A stretch of 64,000 nucleotides of DNA, from NCBI RefSeq assembly GCF_030824435.1, contig NZ_JAVBXS010000088.1:19501-83500 (forward strand). The letters run 5' to 3'. The notes under the pieces are model-generated. The model saw only the letters and a list, made by a program, of their open reading frames with translations. It ran no database searches and was not told the DNA's origin. The translations under genes were made by a program, and so were the position numbers. This document shows, piece by piece, positions 1 through 8,692 of this stretch. This DNA comes from Rheinheimera sp. Lineage in GTDB: Bacteria > Pseudomonadota > Gammaproteobacteria > Enterobacterales > Alteromonadaceae. Position 1 is the first letter of the stretch, and each line of letters opens with the position of its first letter.

Positions 1-726
1 CTGAACATTTAACGCATCTACACAAGCAGCAGTCACGGTTTTTTTGCTGAACATCAGATGGATATCAGCCTGATATAAAATAAAAGGCAACACCGCCAGC
101 ATGGCTTCCGGTCCACGTTGCTTGTTGCGCAACTCAAGCCAGTTCTGGTCCACAATGCTGTAGTCAGCGCGTTGACTCAACACCAGCTCCAGCCGCTGCT
201 CAGGGTCAAAAATCGCCAGAGAACGCTGAATTACCGCAGGTAATTGTTTTAATACTTCAAATTCTTCACCGTAAAAACCTTTGGGATTATAAGTGCCGGC
301 CAGCCGGCGGCTCGCCAGGGTTAAAAAACCTTGTTTGCTATGAAGTTCAGGGTATTTTTGCAACAACTGCTGATGCACTACCAGCTGATTAATTTCGCGC
401 CGGTAAGGTGCTGAAAACCAGGCATAAAGGGCTCTTTCTTTGGTGTAAGACGCGGCAAACAACAAATCAACCTGGCCATGCTCCAGCTGACTTAATGCCC
501 GGGATTCCGGCAAAGGTAACAATTTGAGTTCAGTACCAACTGCGGCCAGAGTTTTGCGGATAAGCTCAATATCAGCACCTGTCACAGCTTCGTCGCGCAC
601 TTCAACATAAGGCAACCAGGTGCTGTTATACGGCATACGCAGTTCGGCCGGGCAAACACCGGCCTTCACCACAAAACTCACTACAAAACTTAACAGCAAC
701 AACAAGCTGCACCAGCCCAACTGCAT
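1..726 (-). CDS. Periplasmic solute-binding protein (SBP_bac_3 type), C-terminus cut by window edge
   Basis: The frame is open from an ATG at 726 to the first base of the window, giving 242 residues with no stop. A GGAG ribosome-binding site lies 8 bases before the ATG. The product begins with a hydrophobic signal peptide (about residues 1-23). A family-3 amino-acid-type binding fold follows, with the pattern 'Y-V-E-V-R-D..V-T-G-A-D-I-E-L-I' near the N-terminus and 'L-P-E-S-R-A-L-S-Q-L-E-H-G-Q-V-D-L-L-F-A-A' after it. Such proteins capture polar amino acids or act as sensory binding proteins in the periplasm. No ABC permease or ATPase is adjacent on the visible side, so it may be an orphan receptor. 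The ligand cannot be told from the sequence. Confidence 0.8.
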   Translation of the reverse strand, partial: MQLGWCSLLLLLSFVVSFVVKAGVCPAELRMPYNSTWLPYVEVRDEAVTGADIELIRKTLAAVGTELKLLPLPESRALSQLEHGQVDLLFAASYTKERALYAWFSAPYRREINQLVVHQQLLQKYPELHSKQGFLTLASRRLAGTYNPKGFYGEEFEVLKQLPAVIQRSLAIFDPEQRLELVLSQRADYSIVDQNWLELRNKQRGPEAMLAVLPFILYQADIHLMFSKKTVTAACVDALNVQ

Positions 727-776
727 ACAACCAACTCCATCAGGCATATATCAGATATTCACCACTATAGCCCAAG

Positions 777-796
777 CTGCCGCTGCAATGCGGCAG
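777..796 (-). terminator. Hairpin between metC and the binding-protein gene
   Basis: A perfect 7-bp inverted repeat (CTGCCGC / GCGGCAG, 6-base loop) lies just past the metC stop on the minus strand. No T-run follows it, so it is at best a weak or Rho-assisted terminator or an mRNA-end stabiliser. Confidence 0.35.
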
Positions 797-808
797 AAGT
801 GTTGACCC

Positions 809-1987
809 TTATGCCGTCAGGGCTTTGGCAAAACGGCCAAAAGCTGCTTCTAAATCGGCAATTAAATCGGCTGGGTCCTCCAGGCCAATATGCAAGCGGA
901 TCACTGGCCCCTGATAAGGCCAATTGGTTGCTGTTCTGATACTTTGTAAATTCAGATTAAAAGTGACCAGACTTTCATAACCGCCCCAGGAAAAACCCAT
1001 TTTAAAAAACTGCATACCTTCGACAAAAGCCGTGACAGCTTTGGCATCCCCTTGTTTGAGCACCAAAGACAACAAACCATTGCTGCCGGAAAAGTCGCGT
1101 TTAAATTCGGCATGGCCGGGATGATCCGGCAACGAAGGGTGCAAAATACGTGCTATTTCAGGCCTTTGTTGCAGGTAATTTAAAACTTCCAGCGTGTTTT
1201 GCTGATGTTGTTTTAGCCTGATACCGATAGTTCTTAAGCCACGGGCCGCCAGATATACATCATCAGCCGATGCACAATAACCCAGCAAATAACCGGCTTC
1301 CCGCAATTGTGGCCAGTGTTTTTCATTGGCGCTGGCCGTGCCCAGCATCACATCAGAATGACCCACTATATATTTAGTGGCCGCCTGAATAGACACATCA
1401 ACACCATGAGAAAAAGGCTTAAATAACAAAGGTGAAGCCCAGGTGTTGTCCAGCATCACCACTACATCATGCTGTTTGGCAACAGCACAAATGGCCGGTA
1501 CGTCCTGCACTTCCATCGAAATAGAACCGGGTGACTCGAGGAAAATCACTTTGGTATTAGGGCGGATCAGCGTTTTAATAGCAGCGCCAATCAGAGGGTC
1601 ATAATAAGTGGTTTCAATGCCGAGGTTTTTCAGTAACTTATCGCACAAAGCCCGGGTAGGTTCATAGACAGAATCCACCATCAGCAGATGGTCGCCGCTT
1701 TGTAAAAACGCCAGCAAAGCCCCGCTGATAGCAGCAGCACCACAAGGGTATAAAGCACAACCGGCGCCGCCTTCAAGCTCACAAATAGCGTCGCTAAAAG
1801 CAAAGTGGGTTTGGGTGCCACGGCGGCCATAATAAGGCACCTGCTCGCCTCTTTTGGCAGTGGCATGTTTTAGTTCACTGACAGTGTCAAACACCACAGT
1901 GGACGCCCGCACCACAGGCACATTAACACTGTAACCTGTCCATTTTTTATCACGACCGGCGTGCACTATTTTACTTGCGATTTTCAT
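809..1987 (-). CDS. metC: Cystathionine beta-lyase
   Basis: PLP enzyme of the Cys/Met metabolism family. It cleaves cystathionine to homocysteine, pyruvate and ammonia in cytosolic methionine synthesis. The 392-residue length is normal for MetC. The PLP-binding lysine is K205 in 'A-T-K-Y-I-V-G-H-S-D', the PLP-ring aspartate is D180 in 'L-D-N-T-W-A-S-P', and the active-site 'Y-Y-G-R-R-G-T' is at 52-58. The ATG at 1987 has a GAGGAAG ribosome-binding site. It is transcribed alone, divergently from the secreted protein at 2153. Family assignment is firm. Discrimination from cystathionine gamma-synthase rests on overall resemblance to bacterial MetC. Confidence 0.93.
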   Translation of the reverse strand: MKIASKIVHAGRDKKWTGYSVNVPVVRASTVVFDTVSELKHATAKRGEQVPYYGRRGTQTHFAFSDAICELEGGAGCALYPCGAAAISGALLAFLQSGDHLLMVDSVYEPTRALCDKLLKNLGIETTYYDPLIGAAIKTLIRPNTKVIFLESPGSISMEVQDVPAICAVAKQHDVVVMLDNTWASPLLFKPFSHGVDVSIQAATKYIVGHSDVMLGTASANEKHWPQLREAGYLLGYCASADDVYLAARGLRTIGIRLKQHQQNTLEVLNYLQQRPEIARILHPSLPDHPGHAEFKRDFSGSNGLLSLVLKQGDAKAVTAFVEGMQFFKMGFSWGGYESLVTFNLNLQSIRTATNWPYQGPVIRLHIGLEDPADLIADLEAAFGRFAKALTA

Positions 1988-2152
1988 TATTCTTCCTCAG
2001 ACATCCGGATGCCTGCATTGTAGACATAGCCCAGCTGGAATTGCCAGACTGCTGTGATGCCTGTAGCTGCTGCTCCCGGCTGTTTTTACTGTTGTATATC
2101 GCGGTCATTTCCGGCAAGTTAACCATTTCAGGCACAAAAAAAGGACATTTAT

Positions 2153-2635
2153 ATGCAATTTCAGCAGTTTAACCGCCAGTTTCACAGGGCCTTGTTATTG
2201 GCTTTTGTGCTGGCAACAAGCTCTGCCGCCGCCGACACCCGGCAGATAAAAACACAAAGCCGCAATAACTGCAGCTCTGAGCTATTGCAAGGCAGCTGGC
2301 AGTTGCAATCCGCCATTTATAGCGACAGCACAGGCAAAGTTGTGGCTGAAATTCAGCAGCAGAGCAGCAAAAGTCGCAAGCTGATTGCAGGACAGTATTT
2401 TAGTTTTATTACCTGGCAAGCTGAGGGTAAATTTGAGGTGGCAGCAACCGGCACTTTTTACAGCGACAACACCGGTTATCACGAACAGGTAGAAGCAGCT
2501 TCATTGCCGCGTTTGCAAGGCAAAACTTATCATTTTCAATGTGAGCTGAACGGCAACAACTGGCTGCATCAGGGCATGGAAGATGGCGTTTATATTAAAG
2601 AACATTGGATAAAACTGGATGCGGGCCAACCCTGA
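2153..2635 (+). CDS. Secreted small lipocalin-like protein of unknown function
   Basis: 160 residues with a signal peptide ending near 'S-S-A-A-A-D' (about residue 27) and an AGGA ribosome-binding site. The mature part has a 'L-L-Q-G-S-W-Q-L-Q-S' opening followed by alternating beta-type segments, 'G-K-F-E-V-A-A-T-G-T-F' and 'G-Y-H-E-Q-V-E-A'. This pattern is typical of small lipocalin-like secreted domains. Two cysteines in the mature region (in 'N-N-C-S-S' and 'F-Q-C-E-L') could form a disulphide. It stands alone between metC and the EAL gene, and I cannot assign a ligand or process. Confidence 0.75.
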   Translation: MQFQQFNRQFHRALLLAFVLATSSAAADTRQIKTQSRNNCSSELLQGSWQLQSAIYSDSTGKVVAEIQQQSSKSRKLIAGQYFSFITWQAEGKFEVAATGTFYSDNTGYHEQVEAASLPRLQGKTYHFQCELNGNNWLHQGMEDGVYIKEHWIKLDAGQP

Positions 2636-2716
2636 GCAAAAAGTCAGGACTCCCTGCGAACGCTCAGCCCGGGCAAACTGGCGGCAACAATAAGGTTGCA
2701 GCCTGAAAGATGGTTG

Positions 2717-3493
2717 TCAATTCTGCTGCAGCGCAGCAATATCATGCGCCAAAATTAACTGCTCAAGGGCTGGTCTGGCAAAATAATAACCCTGAAAATA
2801 ACGAATGCCAGTGCCGGCCAGATAATCAAGTTCGGCTTTGCTTTCAATACCTTCGGCTAATACTTCAGTGCCCATGTCCAGACAAAGCCGCTGCACTTCA
2901 GTCACCAGATGTTGTTTGGCTTTATGCTGCTCTATATCCCGAATTAACGACATATCCAGTTTTAATACCCTGGGGCGCAAAGATTCCAGCCAGGTTAAGT
3001 CAGCATAACCAGAGCCAAAATCGTCAATCGCGGTAATAAAACCTCTTTTGGCGTAACTGTCGAAAATTTTCATCAGTTTAGTGCGGTCAACAATCTGCTC
3101 GCTTTCGGTCACTTCAAACATAATATTGCGGATATCAAAACCAAACATATCGGCCGCTTCAATAGTGGCGCGGATGCAGGTTTCCGGGTTGTACACTGCA
3201 TTAGGCAAAAAGTTAATGCTGAGCATTTTATCAAGCCCGAGTTTTGCTGCTGTTTCAATAGCTTTTACCCGACAGGCCTGGTCAAAATAATATTTGTTTT
3301 GTTCGTTAATACGCTCAAACACCCAGGCCGCACCTTCACCCAGAGGCCCCCTCACCAGCGCTTCATAACCTGCAACCTGCCGGCTCTGCCAGTCGACAAT
3401 GGGCTGAAATGCCATTCTGATGTCAAACCCCAGCGACTGACCACTTAAACAGTCCATGCAGCTTTGTTGTTTGATTTGACTTGGAAATTCCAT
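2717..3493 (-). CDS. Stand-alone EAL-domain protein (c-di-GMP phosphodiesterase)
   Basis: 258 residues, almost all one EAL domain, which hydrolyses cyclic di-GMP to pGpG. The catalytic set is present: 'Y-E-A-L-V-R-G', 'I-N-F-L-P-N', 'F-E-V-T-E-S-E', 'I-D-D-F-G-S-G-Y-A', 'K-L-D-M-S-L-I-R' and 'L-A-E-G-I-E'. It is therefore probably an active enzyme rather than a degenerate receptor. The frame continues upstream to 3634, but the ATG at 3493 follows an AGTGAGG site and the extension has no domain, so the shorter start is preferred. A 'C-M-D-C' pair near the N-terminus could be redox- or metal-sensitive (inference). Overall it resembles the EAL half of BluF-type proteins, without the BLUF photoreceptor. 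Confidence 0.9.
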   Translation of the reverse strand: MEFPSQIKQQSCMDCLSGQSLGFDIRMAFQPIVDWQSRQVAGYEALVRGPLGEGAAWVFERINEQNKYYFDQACRVKAIETAAKLGLDKMLSINFLPNAVYNPETCIRATIEAADMFGFDIRNIMFEVTESEQIVDRTKLMKIFDSYAKRGFITAIDDFGSGYADLTWLESLRPRVLKLDMSLIRDIEQHKAKQHLVTEVQRLCLDMGTEVLAEGIESKAELDYLAGTGIRYFQGYYFARPALEQLILAHDIAALQQN

Positions 3494-3669
3494 CACAGCC
3501 TCACTTAGCGTTTTTTTCTTAGTGTGAGCATATTTAACTGCTTTGCAAAGCCTTATGCGAAAATTAGCCGCTAATACGCTATGGATGCAGGATAAAGAGT
3601 CGTTATGCAAAGGATTTAAATTCAGCGCGGGCATCGGTTGTTTTATAAATGTCTAACACACAAATCATG

Positions 3670-3693
3670 GCTGTACTGCAATGACAGTACAGC
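3670..3693 (-). terminator. Hairpin downstream of the outer-membrane lipoprotein gene
   Basis: A perfect 9-bp inverted repeat (GCTGTACTG / CAGTACAGC, 6-base loop) lies 20 bases past the stop at 3714 on the minus strand. Only a short T-poor tail follows, so termination is plausible but weak. Confidence 0.45.
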
Positions 3694-3713
3694 AACTACC
3701 ACTGATGCAGCAG

Positions 3714-4523
3714 TTAAAAGTGAATACCCAACATCAGGTTAAGCTGAGTATTGGTTTTTTGGCTTTGCTCCATGCGGTATTTTGCGCTTACCAGTTCCAG
3801 ATTCACTGTGGTGCGGCGGGAAAGCCGGTATTGGGTGGCAATATTGGCGCCCACTTGTGTGCCTTTAAAGTTTTGTTTTGCATTCATGGTTTCGTAGCCG
3901 TCGCCAGGCGCCATAAAACGCGAAGACAAATCCACATCCTGTTTCAGCACAAAAGGGCCGCCATATAGCAGCCAGTGGTCATTTAGCCGGTAACCGGCGA
4001 CCCAGCCAATATCTATTGATTGGGTCGACTGATCCCACGACAGTGTCGGATTGGCATCAACAACCACAGAAGCATCACCAAAATTGCCACTATCTTTGAA
4101 TAAGCCATAACCCAGTACCAGCGCCTGGGAAAAATTACCGGCTTTGGCTTGTCCGGCATATTCCCCGGCATATTGCCAGGTAGCACTCACCCGGCGTAGC
4201 GCCGTGTTGTAGTGAAAAACCACGCCAGGTGCAACCGACAATGCCAACATGCTAAATATTGGCTCTTCGTTTTTACATTTGGTTTGGTCATTACAGCTAA
4301 AGTTGGGCTGTTGTGCGCTGTGCACCGGCAACACCACTTTATGCGTTTGCGCAACACCGGCATAAATGGCAGGCCGCCAGCTTTGTGCTGCGACTTCAGG
4401 AACAACAAAACGTTGCAAACTATAAGTAGTGGTTGGGTTTTTAACAGTCGAACAGGCGGTCAACATAGATATCAGCGTAATTGAAAAAACGCGGGGTGCA
4501 ATGTGTTTCAGATGCATCTTCAT
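3714..4523 (-). CDS. Putative outer-membrane lipoprotein / beta-barrel-like protein
   Basis: 269 residues. The N-terminus carries a lipoprotein signal with lipobox 'L-T-A-C' (Cys about residue 24), predicting an acylated, outer-membrane-retained protein. The rest is rich in alternating aromatic and polar stretches such as 'I-G-W-V-A-G-Y-R-L-N-D-H-W-L-L-Y-G-G-P' and ends '-L-N-L-M-L-G-I-H-F', with a C-terminal Phe as in outer-membrane barrels. A lipobox together with barrel-like strands is uncommon. No family is recognised. It is divergent from ubiD. Confidence 0.75.
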   Translation of the reverse strand: MKMHLKHIAPRVFSITLISMLTACSTVKNPTTTYSLQRFVVPEVAAQSWRPAIYAGVAQTHKVVLPVHSAQQPNFSCNDQTKCKNEEPIFSMLALSVAPGVVFHYNTALRRVSATWQYAGEYAGQAKAGNFSQALVLGYGLFKDSGNFGDASVVVDANPTLSWDQSTQSIDIGWVAGYRLNDHWLLYGGPFVLKQDVDLSSRFMAPGDGYETMNAKQNFKGTQVGANIATQYRLSRRTTVNLELVSAKYRMEQSQKTNTQLNLMLGIHF

Positions 4524-4710
4524 TTCCTTACGAGTTATGCAAAATGAAACAAAATAAACATCAATAGTTTACATATCAAGAACAATTCAATATTTAGTTG
4601 TGGTTCAATTTTATGGCGCGCCGGCTTATATACACTGCAGTTACAGCAAAAGCACCGCAACAACAGCCTTGTTGCCGGTCCATTCGCTGTTTTTATCCGT
4701 ATCAGCCGGA

Positions 4711-4740
4711 CATGGCAAGCCGCCGCTTGCCATGTATAAT
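4711..4740 (+). promoter_or_regulatory. Likely ubiD promoter with a perfect dyad over the -35 region
   Basis: A consensus TATAAT -10 box lies at 4735-4740, 64 bases before the ubiD ATG. Directly upstream, 4711-4734 is a perfect 9-bp inverted repeat (CATGGCAAG / CTTGCCATG, 6-base spacer) that covers where the -35 element should sit. The arrangement looks like an operator overlapping a promoter. No known regulator is recognised from the half-site. Confidence 0.5.
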
Positions 4741-4803
4741 GCCGGCATTGTGCTCAACGTAAATTTGCTGCTGCCTTCAGAGCCAAATAACTTTTGGAAC
4801 CTC

Positions 4804-6294
4804 ATGAAATATAAAGATTTGCGCGACTTTATCGCTCAGCTGGAACAACGGGGTTTATTACACCGTGTGAAAGTAGAAGTAGACCCTGTATTGGAAATGA
4901 CCGAAATTGCCGACCGCACCCTGCGTGCCGGTGGCCCGGCGTTATTATTTGAAAATCCAAAAGGTTACGATATTCCGGTACTGGCCAATTTATTTGGCAC
5001 ACCAGAGCGGGTGGCGCTTGGTATGGGTCAGCCCGATGTCAGCGCTTTGCGTGAAGTGGGCAAGTTATTGGCCTTTTTAAAAGAGCCGGAACCGCCAAAA
5101 GGCTTAAAAGACGCCTGGGACAAACTGCCGATATTTAAACAAGTTTTAAATATGGCGGCCAAAGTAGTGAAAAAAGCCCCTTGCCAACAAGTGGTGCTTG
5201 AAGGTGATGACGTTGATTTAACCAAATTACCTGTAATGACCTGCTGGCCAGGCGACGCTGCGCCGCTGATCACCTGGGGTTTAACTGTGACCCGCGGCCC
5301 GCATAAAGAGCGGCAGAACCTCGGCATATACCGCCAGCAGGTGCTTGGCAAAAATAAAGTCATTATGCGCTGGTTGTCCCATCGTGGTGGCGCTTTAGAT
5401 TTTCTCGAATGGCAAAAAGCCCATCCGGGTGAACGTTTTCCGGTAGCTGTTGCTTTAGGTGCCGACCCCGCCACTATTTTAGGTGCAGTAACGCCAGTGC
5501 CTGATACCTTGTCTGAATACGCTTTTGCCGGCTTATTACGGGGTGACAACACCGAAGTAGTGAAATGTTTAAGCAATGATTTACAGGTACCGGCCAGCGC
5601 TGAATTTGTGCTGGAAGGTTATTTAGAGCCAGGCGAAATGGCACCGGAAGGCCCTTATGGCGACCACACAGGTTATTACAACGAAGTGGACTCGTTTCCG
5701 GTTTTTACCGTCACTCATATCACCCACAGAGAAGACCCGATTTACCACAGCACTTACACAGGCCGGCCGCCGGATGAACCGGCTATTTTAGGTGTGGCGC
5801 TGAACGAAGTCTTTGTGCCTATTTTGCAAAAACAATTTCCGGAAATTGTGGATTTTTATCTGCCGCCTGAAGGTTGTTCTTACCGCCTGGCGGTGGTGAC
5901 GATGAAAAAACAATATCCCGGTCATGCCAAACGCGTGATGATGGGTGTTTGGTCTTTCCTGCGCCAGTTTATGTACACCAAGTTTGTCATTGTCTGTGAT
6001 GACGATGTAAACGCCCGCGACTGGCAGGACGTAATTTGGGCCATTACCACCCGAATGGATCCGGCGCGTGACACCACCTTAATTGAAAATACACCCATTG
6101 ATTATCTGGATTTTGCTTCACCTGTTTCGGGGTTAGGCTCAAAAATGGGGATGGACGCCACCAATAAATGGCCGGGTGAAACCAGCCGCGAATGGGGTGT
6201 GCCGATAGAAATGACACCAGAAGTCAAACACAAAGTGGATGAGCTGTGGGCCAGTCTGGGTATTAAGCTGCCGCCCAAAGGAACAAAAACATGA
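4804..6294 (+). CDS. ubiD: 4-hydroxy-3-polyprenylbenzoate decarboxylase (prenyl-FMN dependent)
   Basis: Decarboxylates the polyprenylated 4-hydroxybenzoate intermediate of ubiquinone synthesis using prenylated FMN made by UbiX. The 496 residues are almost colinear with E. coli UbiD (497), including '[14 protein letters not shown]', '[10 protein letters not shown]' and '[11 protein letters not shown]'. An upstream in-frame ATG at 4600 would add 68 residues with no family counterpart and would start before the promoter-like TATAAT, so 4804 ('M-K-Y-K-D-L-R-D-F') is chosen. The downstream ferredoxin overlaps its stop by 4 bases and fre follows, an expanded version of the E. coli ubiD-fre pair. 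Confidence 0.96.
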   Translation: MKYKDLRDFIAQLEQRGLLHRVKVEVDPVLEMTEIADRTLRAGGPALLFENPKGYDIPVLANLFGTPERVALGMGQPDVSALREVGKLLAFLKEPEPPKGLKDAWDKLPIFKQVLNMAAKVVKKAPCQQVVLEGDDVDLTKLPVMTCWPGDAAPLITWGLTVTRGPHKERQNLGIYRQQVLGKNKVIMRWLSHRGGALDFLEWQKAHPGERFPVAVALGADPATILGAVTPVPDTLSEYAFAGLLRGDNTEVVKCLSNDLQVPASAEFVLEGYLEPGEMAPEGPYGDHTGYYNEVDSFPVFTVTHITHREDPIYHSTYTGRPPDEPAILGVALNEVFVPILQKQFPEIVDFYLPPEGCSYRLAVVTMKKQYPGHAKRVMMGVWSFLRQFMYTKFVIVCDDDVNARDWQDVIWAITTRMDPARDTTLIENTPIDYLDFASPVSGLGSKMGMDATNKWPGETSREWGVPIEMTPEVKHKVDELWASLGIKLPPKGTKT

Positions 6295-6569
6295 GCCATC
6301 TGGTGACTATTTTACCCAGCGGCCTGAGCTTTCAGGTGCGTGAAGGCGAAACTATTTTGCAGGCGGCGCTACAACATGGCATCGACTTTCCCAACCGCTG
6401 CCGGCAAGGGGTTTGTACTTCTTGTGTTTGCAAACTCAAAAGCGGACAAGTGCGTTATTTACCGCCAGAGCCTTTAACTGAGCTCGACAAAAGCCAGAAT
6501 TTTACCTATTGCTGTTTAGCTTATGCTGACAGCGATCTGGTATTACACCACCCTTTTATTCGCGGCTAA
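6291..6569 (+). CDS. Small plant-type [2Fe-2S] ferredoxin
   Basis: 92 residues with one 2Fe-2S ferredoxin domain. The cluster motif is 'C-R-Q-G-V-C-T-S-C' followed by a distal Cys in 'Y-C-C-L-A-Y', i.e. C-x4-C-x2-C...C. An AAAGGAAC site precedes the ATG, which overlaps the ubiD stop (ATGA), so translation is coupled. Placed between ubiD and fre, it probably shuttles electrons to or from the flavin reductase. Similar small ferredoxins are often fused to or paired with Fre-like reductases. The physiological acceptor is unknown. Confidence 0.9.
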   Translation: MSHLVTILPSGLSFQVREGETILQAALQHGIDFPNRCRQGVCTSCVCKLKSGQVRYLPPEPLTELDKSQNFTYCCLAYADSDLVLHHPFIRG

Positions 6570-6623
6570 GGCCATTAACACCGCATAGCCAAAGCACAGA
6601 GCCAAACACTAAGAACAGAACCC

Positions 6624-7361
6624 ATGACTGAATCACAATTAAAAGCCGCGTCAAACAAAGTGTTATGCACCGTCAGCCGTATTCAGCCGCTGACGCCCAC
6701 AGTGCAACAGGTGATTTTAACGCCCAAAGCGCCGGTAGAATTTAAAGCGGGCCAATACCTGCAAATTTATTTATCCGACAGCGACAAAAGGCCGTTTTCT
6801 ATTGCCTGCGCACCTGGTTTTACCTATCAAGGTGAACCGGCTCTGGAGCTGCAAATTGGCGGTGCTGTCAGCGACAATTATGCCAGTCAGGCCTTAGCGC
6901 ATTTGGCCGACAACGCTGAAGTGCTGGTGCAGGTGGGTTTAGGTGAAGCTTATTGGCGTGAAGAAAGCAGCAACCCCATTATTTTATTGGCCGGTGGCAC
7001 TGGTTTTTCTTATGTACACAGCATTGCCAGCGCTATTGCCAATGCCAATCTGCACCGCAGCGTGCAGCTTTATTGGGGTCTACGCAATCCGCAGGCTTTA
7101 TATGCTGCCGAAGAGCTGACCGCCTGGCAGGCGCAAAACCCGCAATATCAGCTGAATCTGGTGGTGCAGGAGCCGGATAACAGCTGGCAAGGCCGCACTG
7201 GTCTGGTGCATCAGGCAGTGTTGGACGACCATGCTGATTTAGCCGCTTATGATATTTATATCGCCGGGCCTTTTGCCATGGTGGGTGTGGTGCGCGACGC
7301 CTTTTTAGCCCAGGGCGCCAAACGTGAGCAGATGTACGCCGACGCTTTTGCCTGGCTCTAA
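6624..7361 (+). CDS. fre: NAD(P)H-flavin reductase
   Basis: 245 residues, close to E. coli Fre (233). It reduces free flavins (FMN, FAD, riboflavin) with NAD(P)H in the cytosol. It shows the flavin motif 'R-P-F-S-I-A' near residue 57, the NAD-binding 'L-L-A-G-G-T-G-F-S-Y-V' and a C-terminal 'Y-A-D-A-F-A-W-L' matching the aromatic tail of the family. With ubiD and the ferredoxin it forms an apparent operon. Supplying FMNH2 for UbiX-made prenyl-FMN is a reasonable role, inferred from context. Confidence 0.93.
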   Translation: MTESQLKAASNKVLCTVSRIQPLTPTVQQVILTPKAPVEFKAGQYLQIYLSDSDKRPFSIACAPGFTYQGEPALELQIGGAVSDNYASQALAHLADNAEVLVQVGLGEAYWREESSNPIILLAGGTGFSYVHSIASAIANANLHRSVQLYWGLRNPQALYAAEELTAWQAQNPQYQLNLVVQEPDNSWQGRTGLVHQAVLDDHADLAAYDIYIAGPFAMVGVVRDAFLAQGAKREQMYADAFAWL

Positions 7362-7364
7362 GCC

Positions 7365-8657
7365 GTGTGGTGGCGTGTTTTTTCTGTGCTGTTGTTGCTG
7401 CTTAGCCAAAGCGGCTGTGAGCAACAACAGCTGGCAGCCACAAGCCATCCAACAGCAACACCTCAGTTAGCAGCGCCGCCGCTTCAACAGAAGTTAAAAC
7501 AACAGTTTCAACAAGAGCTGTATATCTGGCAGCGCGTCTGGACTGATGAACATCAGCAGGCGCTTGAACAAAGCCGACCCCATTTTTCTGTGTTACGCAT
7601 TCTGGCGTTGCAGTATATGGCCACTGCCCAAGGCCCGCTTTGGCATCAGGCCGATGTAAATTTGGCGCTGCTAAAAAAAGATGGCAGGCCCGTCACTCTG
7701 GTGCTGCGCCTTGATGGCCAAATACCAAAACTGCCACTACAAAGTTTGACTGAAAAGCTTCAGCCGATATTGGCGTTGTATCAACAGGCCGGAATTCAGC
7801 TTGCTGGTATTGAAATTGACTATGACTGCGCCCGTAGTCAGTTAGCGGCTTACCGGTTGTGGCTGACAAAGTTCCGGGCGGCGCTCCCCAAAGACATTCC
7901 GGTGAGCATGACCGCTTTACCCGACTGGCTGCAATCGGCTGAATTTGGCCCTTTAACAGCACAAGTCAGTCAGGTGACGATGCAACTGCATGCGGTGTTG
8001 TCGCCGGAGCAAGGTTTGTTTGCACCTGAACTAGCCAAAAAATGGGCCATCGCAGCGGCAGCGCAAAGCCAGAGCCCCTTGTATTTTGCTTTGCCTGCTT
8101 ATCATTCGGCTTTGATCACCGCGGCTTCCAATAAAAAAACTGCGCAGTCTTCAACAGCGGTACAACAATATTGGGTAGAAAGTGAAGTACCGCTGGATAT
8201 CAAAGGCGAAAGAAGGGAACTGCGGGTTGACCCTTTATTGGTGCAACAATGGCTGTTTTGGCTGCAGCAACAACAGTTTGCCAGGGTAAAAGGTATTGTC
8301 TGGTTTCGTTTGCCGCTGCCATCTGATCAACGCAGCTGGGCTTATGCCACTTTGGCTGCTGTCGCCAGCGGGCAGCCACTTAAAGCTGATTTACGGCTGC
8401 GCCTGCAAAAAACGCCAACAGGTTTTGACCTGATTGCAGAAAATTATGGCAATTTAGCGTTGTTATTTGCCACACCCATCCGGCTTAAAGCGCACAATTG
8501 CACTGGTGCAGATGCTCTGGCTGGTTTTGCACTAAGCCAGCAACAACAAGAATATCAGCTAGCGCCCACAACAGCGGTGCAGCCTTTGGCGGTAAACAGC
8601 ACCCGAACTTTGGCCTGGTTTAATTGCCAGAAACTGCAGCTGCTGGCTGAAACCTGA
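7365..8657 (+). CDS. DUF3142-family secreted protein
   Basis: 430 residues starting at a GTG three bases after the fre stop. It has a hydrophobic N-terminus ending 'S-Q-S-G-C', an imperfect lipobox. The central part ('V-T-L-V-L-R-L-D-G-Q', 'I-E-I-D-Y-D-C-A', 'V-S-M-T-A-L-P-D-W-L', 'V-K-G-I-V-W-F-R-L-P') has the order of conserved strands seen in DUF3142, a TIM-barrel family that resembles glycoside hydrolases. The 'I-D-Y-D' acidic pair sits where a catalytic acid would be (inference). It is followed 35 bases later by a CGPDF/TPR secreted protein, probably its partner. Biochemical function is unknown. Confidence 0.78.
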   Translation: MWWRVFSVLLLLLSQSGCEQQQLAATSHPTATPQLAAPPLQQKLKQQFQQELYIWQRVWTDEHQQALEQSRPHFSVLRILALQYMATAQGPLWHQADVNLALLKKDGRPVTLVLRLDGQIPKLPLQSLTEKLQPILALYQQAGIQLAGIEIDYDCARSQLAAYRLWLTKFRAALPKDIPVSMTALPDWLQSAEFGPLTAQVSQVTMQLHAVLSPEQGLFAPELAKKWAIAAAAQSQSPLYFALPAYHSALITAASNKKTAQSSTAVQQYWVESEVPLDIKGERRELRVDPLLVQQWLFWLQQQQFARVKGIVWFRLPLPSDQRSWAYATLAAVASGQPLKADLRLRLQKTPTGFDLIAENYGNLALLFATPIRLKAHNCTGADALAGFALSQQQQEYQLAPTTAVQPLAVNSTRTLAWFNCQKLQLLAET

Positions 8658-8692
8658 GTTCAGGGTTCCACTTTTTAAGGATAAAATTTCAG

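Noticed and set aside
4600..4803. N-terminal extension of UbiD from the upstream ATG
   Set aside because: UbiD proteins start at 'M-K-Y-x-D-L-R', and the extension crosses the predicted promoter and its dyad.
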